DNA from: Urbifossiella limnaea
Lineage (GTDB): Bacteria; Planctomycetota; Planctomycetia; Gemmatales; Gemmataceae
Assembly: GCF_007747215.1 (NCBI RefSeq)
Contig: NZ_CP036273.1
Location: forward strand, 1,844,322-1,908,321
Length of the DNA: 64,000 nt
Reading direction: 5' to 3'
The position numbers and the translations under genes were made by a program. Positions 61,354 to 64,000 of the stretch are shown here, piece by piece. Numbering within the stretch: position 1 is the stretch's first letter; the number at the start of each line of letters is the position of its first letter. The notes below the pieces were generated by a model. It searched no databases, was not told the DNA's origin, and saw nothing but the letters and a program-made list of their open reading frames with translations.

Positions 61354-63783
61354 GCGGAACACCTCGGCCATCAGGTTGTCGATCGGCGCGTACTGGTCGG
61401 TCAGGATGACGCCCGGCTCCTTCGCCAGGAACGGCTCCAGCACCGACGGCGCCACCTGTCGGGTGAAGAACGGCACCTCCGGCACCGTCATCGCCGCCGG
61501 CCCGAGCGCCGCCGCCTTCGCGGTCGGCCAGTACGCCGGCGGCCGCGGCACCACGGCCTCCGTCGCCGCCTTCAGCCCCGCCAGGTCGAGCGGCTTGTCC
61601 GAGGCGTAGATGACGTACACCTGCCGCCCGGCCGACCAGTACGCGAACCGCTCGTCGTACTCGGCGGCCGCCTTCGGGTCGGCCGGCCGCTCCGCCGCCG
61701 GCGGCTCGCTCGACGCCAGCAGGTGGACGTGCTTGAACGTCTTCTCCAGCGTCGCCATCGCGGCCCGCCACACCTTCCCGTGCTCCACGCTGTCGATGAT
61801 GGTGAGCAGGAACGCCCCGTCCGGCTTCAGCGCCCGCTTCACCGCGTCGTTGTACTCCTTGGTCATCAGGTGCGACGGCACCGACAGGTCGTTCACCGCG
61901 TCCTGGATGACCAGCTCGTAGCTCCCCTTCTCGGCCACCTCGGCGACGAACTGCCGGCCGTCCATGTTCACGTCGCGGTGGTGCTCGTGCTTCTTCAGGC
62001 CGAGGAACTCGTAGGCGACGTTCGTCACCTCGGGGTCGATCTCCACCACGTCCATGCGGGTGCCGGGCACGAGCTTCATCGCGGCCCGGGGCAGGGTGTA
62101 GCCGCCGCCGCCGATTAGAAGCGTCCGCGGGGCGTCGTTCCCCTTGCGGGCGGCCCGCAGGAACTCGATCTGAATCTCCTCGTGCTTGTAATAGATGTAC
62201 GTCGGGCGGCGCACGTCCACGGTCGAGTGGAGGAGGTGGTCGAGGTTCAGGTTGTGGAGCACCTTGTACCCGGCGGTGTCGGGGTCGCCTTCCAGCACCG
62301 GGTCGGGTTCGTCGCCGGCCGCCAGCGGCTCCAGCTTGGTCGTCACGCGGATCAGGTAGTAGTTGCTGTCGCGCTGCACCACGGTGTTCGGCTCGGCCGT
62401 GCCCTCGCCCCACGTCAGGATCACGCCGCCGGTCACGCCGCCGAGCACGATGCTCAGCAGGTACAGCAGCGTGTTGTCCTTCCACACCGGGGCGACGGTC
62501 AGGCTCACCAGCGCCAGCACGGCGGTGGCCACGATGATGGTGCGGTCGGTGCCGAGGCCCGAGATCAGCACGTAGCCGGTGGCGAAGGTGCCGGCGATGG
62601 CCCCGGTGGTGCTCCAGGCGTAGACGCGCCCGGCAACGCGGCCGACGTGGGCGGCGTCCGGCACGGCCAGCCGGATGACCTGCGGCGAGATGGTGCCCAG
62701 CACCGCCATCGGGGCGAAGAACAGCACGAACGACCACATCACGATCTGCGTGACGAGCCCGTCGGTGGCGAACGCCTCGCCGCGCTCCAGGATGGGGCGG
62801 GTGACGAGGATGAGGATCGTCAGCCCGCCGGCGAGGACGAGCAGGCCGCCGAGCACCATCCGCGGGTTCCAGCCGCTGCCGGGGCGGTTCACCCGGTCGG
62901 CGATGATGCCGCCGACGAAGTTGCCGACGCACGTCCCGGCGAGCATGACGCCGATCACGCCGGTCCACGAGAACAGGCTGACGCCGTGGTGCCGGGCGAT
63001 GTAGCGGCTGGCGGCCAGCTCCAGGGCCATGCCGCAGAAGCTGGCCAGGAACACGATGGCGTAGGCGTGCCGGATGTCGGCAAACGCGGCGAGGTTCGTG
63101 GTCGGAGGCGAGCCGGGGGCGTCAGCCCCCGGTTCCTGGGGTGCCGGCTCGTTCTCCCTCGGCGGGTCGAGTTGCAGCACCACCCACGAGGCGACGGCGG
63201 TGCCGGCGAGCAACCCCGCGGCCACGTACACCAGCGAGTTGATAGTGAACATCGGAACGAGGTAGAAGCCGGTGACGTAGTTGCCGATGAGGCACCCGAG
63301 CGTACTGAGCGCGAAGATCAGACCCGAGACGCGGCCGGTGCTCGACACGTCCGGCAGGCCGAGCTTGATCGACACCGGCGTCAGCAGGCTGAGGACGAAC
63401 CCGGCCGGCAGGCACAGGATCGCCGCCAGGATCGGGATGCGCGGCCCGAGCGGGATGGACGTGTGCGCCCCGCTGGCCGCGAGCAGCACCGGGAACACGG
63501 CCATCCACAGGGCCGCGAGCGCCCCGCCCATCAGGAGGCCGACGAGGGTGCGCGGGTGGGGGTACTTGTCGGCGATGCGGCCGCCGTAGGCGTTGCCGAG
63601 GGCGATGCCGGCGAGGAACACGCCGATGATGCCGGTCCAGGTGTACAGGTCGGACCCGATGAACGGGGCGAGGAGGCGACTGGCGACGAGCTGGAGGACG
63701 AGCAGCGCGGCGTTGGCCAGGAACACCACCAGCCCGATCCCGACGAGCCGGGCGAGCGGGAGCGGGGCGGACGGGGAACCCAT
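61339..63783 (-). CDS. MFS transporter fused to spermidine-synthase-like domain
   Basis: 814 residues. The N-terminal half is an MFS-like membrane domain with at least 10 segments, with the aminopropyltransferase-like domain after about residue 500: LLIGGGGYTLPRAAMKLVPG (motif I), VVEIDPEVTNVAYEF, then ELVIQDAVNDL and LMTKEYNDAVKRALKPDGAF. Such fusions are common in planctomycetes; a role in polyamine or related metabolism plus transport is likely but unproven. Residues APQEPGADAPGSPPTTN in a cytoplasmic loop are encoded by a palindrome. ATG start chosen. Confidence 0.85.
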   Translation of the reverse strand: MGSPSAPLPLARLVGIGLVVFLANAALLVLQLVASRLLAPFIGSDLYTWTGIIGVFLAGIALGNAYGGRIADKYPHPRTLVGLLMGGALAALWMAVFPVLLAASGAHTSIPLGPRIPILAAILCLPAGFVLSLLTPVSIKLGLPDVSSTGRVSGLIFALSTLGCLIGNYVTGFYLVPMFTINSLVYVAAGLLAGTAVASWVVLQLDPPRENEPAPQEPGADAPGSPPTTNLAAFADIRHAYAIVFLASFCGMALELAASRYIARHHGVSLFSWTGVIGVMLAGTCVGNFVGGIIADRVNRPGSGWNPRMVLGGLLVLAGGLTILILVTRPILERGEAFATDGLVTQIVMWSFVLFFAPMAVLGTISPQVIRLAVPDAAHVGRVAGRVYAWSTTGAIAGTFATGYVLISGLGTDRTIIVATAVLALVSLTVAPVWKDNTLLYLLSIVLGGVTGGVILTWGEGTAEPNTVVQRDSNYYLIRVTTKLEPLAAGDEPDPVLEGDPDTAGYKVLHNLNLDHLLHSTVDVRRPTYIYYKHEEIQIEFLRAARKGNDAPRTLLIGGGGYTLPRAAMKLVPGTRMDVVEIDPEVTNVAYEFLGLKKHEHHRDVNMDGRQFVAEVAEKGSYELVIQDAVNDLSVPSHLMTKEYNDAVKRALKPDGAFLLTIIDSVEHGKVWRAAMATLEKTFKHVHLLASSEPPAAERPADPKAAAEYDERFAYWSAGRQVYVIYASDKPLDLAGLKAATEAVVPRPPAYWPTAKAAALGPAAMTVPEVPFFTRQVAPSVLEPFLAKEPGVILTDQYAPIDNLMAEVFRRRNQ
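63113..63132. repeat. 8-bp palindrome inside the MFS/spermidine synthase gene
   Basis: CCGGGGGC-GTCA-GCCCCCGG, in frame within a linker (EPGADAPG on the minus strand). The stem is identical to that at 12840-12859, with a different loop. Confidence 0.7.
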
Positions 63784-63871
63784 GCGGCGGAACCTGGTGC
63801 GGGGACGGCGAGGGTGTTCGGGTAGTGGTATGCCCGGGGGCCGGGAACGGCCATCGACCCCCGGCGGGCGC

Positions 63872-63877
63872 TACAAT
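63872..63877 (+). promoter_or_regulatory. Candidate -10 box TACAAT for the Hsp70 gene
   Basis: CTACAAT lies 50 bases before the Hsp70 start. A 12-base palindrome GCCGCTAGCGGC (63890-63901) follows it and could be an operator. No clear -35 box was seen. Confidence 0.3.
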
Positions 63878-63927
63878 GGCCGAAGTCTCGCCGCTAGCGG
63901 CGGTAGAGTCGCCCCCGGAGACGGTTC

Positions 63928-64000
63928 ATGGCTTCCCGGTACGTCGTCGGCATCGACCTCGGCACCACCAACTCCGCCCTCGCCTACGTGGACACGACCG
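63928..64000 (+). CDS. Hsp70-family protein, N-terminal start (partial)
   Basis: Only the first 24 codons are in the window. MASRYVVGIDLGTTNSALAY matches the first phosphate-binding loop of Hsp70 (GIDLGTTNS), preceded by GGAG at good spacing. In planctomycetes there are several Hsp70 paralogues, so it may be a DnaK or a divergent HscA-like protein. It is far from the dnaJ/grpE genes at 5.9-7.5 kb, so it need not be the main dnaK. Confidence 0.8.
   Translation, partial: MASRYVVGIDLGTTNSALAYVDTT

Overview
The window is high-GC DNA packed with genes on both strands, and it looks like a planctomycete chromosome, most likely Gemmataceae. Pointers are a cytochrome c/HEAT protein of the PVC (Planctomycetes-Verrucomicrobia-Chlamydiae) type, several ECF-type sigma factors, an anti-sigma protein with a pilin-like tail, an M50 peptidase fused to an HlyD arm, two GroELs, a Kdo transferase (so an LPS-type outer layer) and DUF1464/DUF2617/DUF3500 proteins. 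No rRNA, tRNA, CRISPR array, transposase or phage gene was recognised. Lineage is inferred from gene content only.

Layout. 0-4.8 kb: export locus (HlyD end, HlyD-WD40 lipoprotein, PqqD-like/M50/HlyD protein). 4.9-11.6 kb, minus strand: chaperone supercluster groEL-groES-groEL-dnaJ-grpE followed by an FmdB zinc ribbon, a membrane protein and yacG. 11.8-21.4 kb: two GNAT acetyltransferases, a Clp-N protein, a fatty acid desaturase, pheS, small proteins, a ferritin-like protein, an SPFH protein and threonine synthase. 21.7-30 kb: sulfotransferase-like protein, waaA, FHA-GAF histidine kinase with a pseudo-receiver, ACT and HMA proteins, acyl-CoA dehydrogenase, amino acid oxidase. 30-35 kb: sialate O-acetylesterase and a 1027-residue cytochrome c protein.

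35-43 kb is the most interesting part. Five tightly overlapping genes encode a GHMP sugar kinase, a GDP-fucose-synthase/ColC-like reductase, an E1-alpha/E1-beta thiamine diphosphate pair without E2/E3, and a DegT-fold enzyme whose PLP lysine is replaced by histidine, as in the sugar 3-dehydratases ColD and E1/RfbH. The operon is bracketed by two copies of one palindrome and followed by a radical SAM protein and a glycosyltransferase. I infer a deoxysugar pathway, possibly making a two-carbon-branched sugar for a surface glycan.

43-64 kb holds a DUF2325 protein, scpB, MOSC, DUF1464 and DUF2617 proteins, an MCE/OmpA-like protein, two sigma factors with an anti-sigma factor, a YhaM-like nuclease, DUF3500 and M60 proteins, a flavoprotein, membrane proteins, a methyltransferase, an MFS/spermidine synthase fusion and the start of an Hsp70. 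Throughout, gene ends carry long palindromes of several sequence families, some with perfect 22-36 bp arms and a few lying inside reading frames. They are the second main finding.
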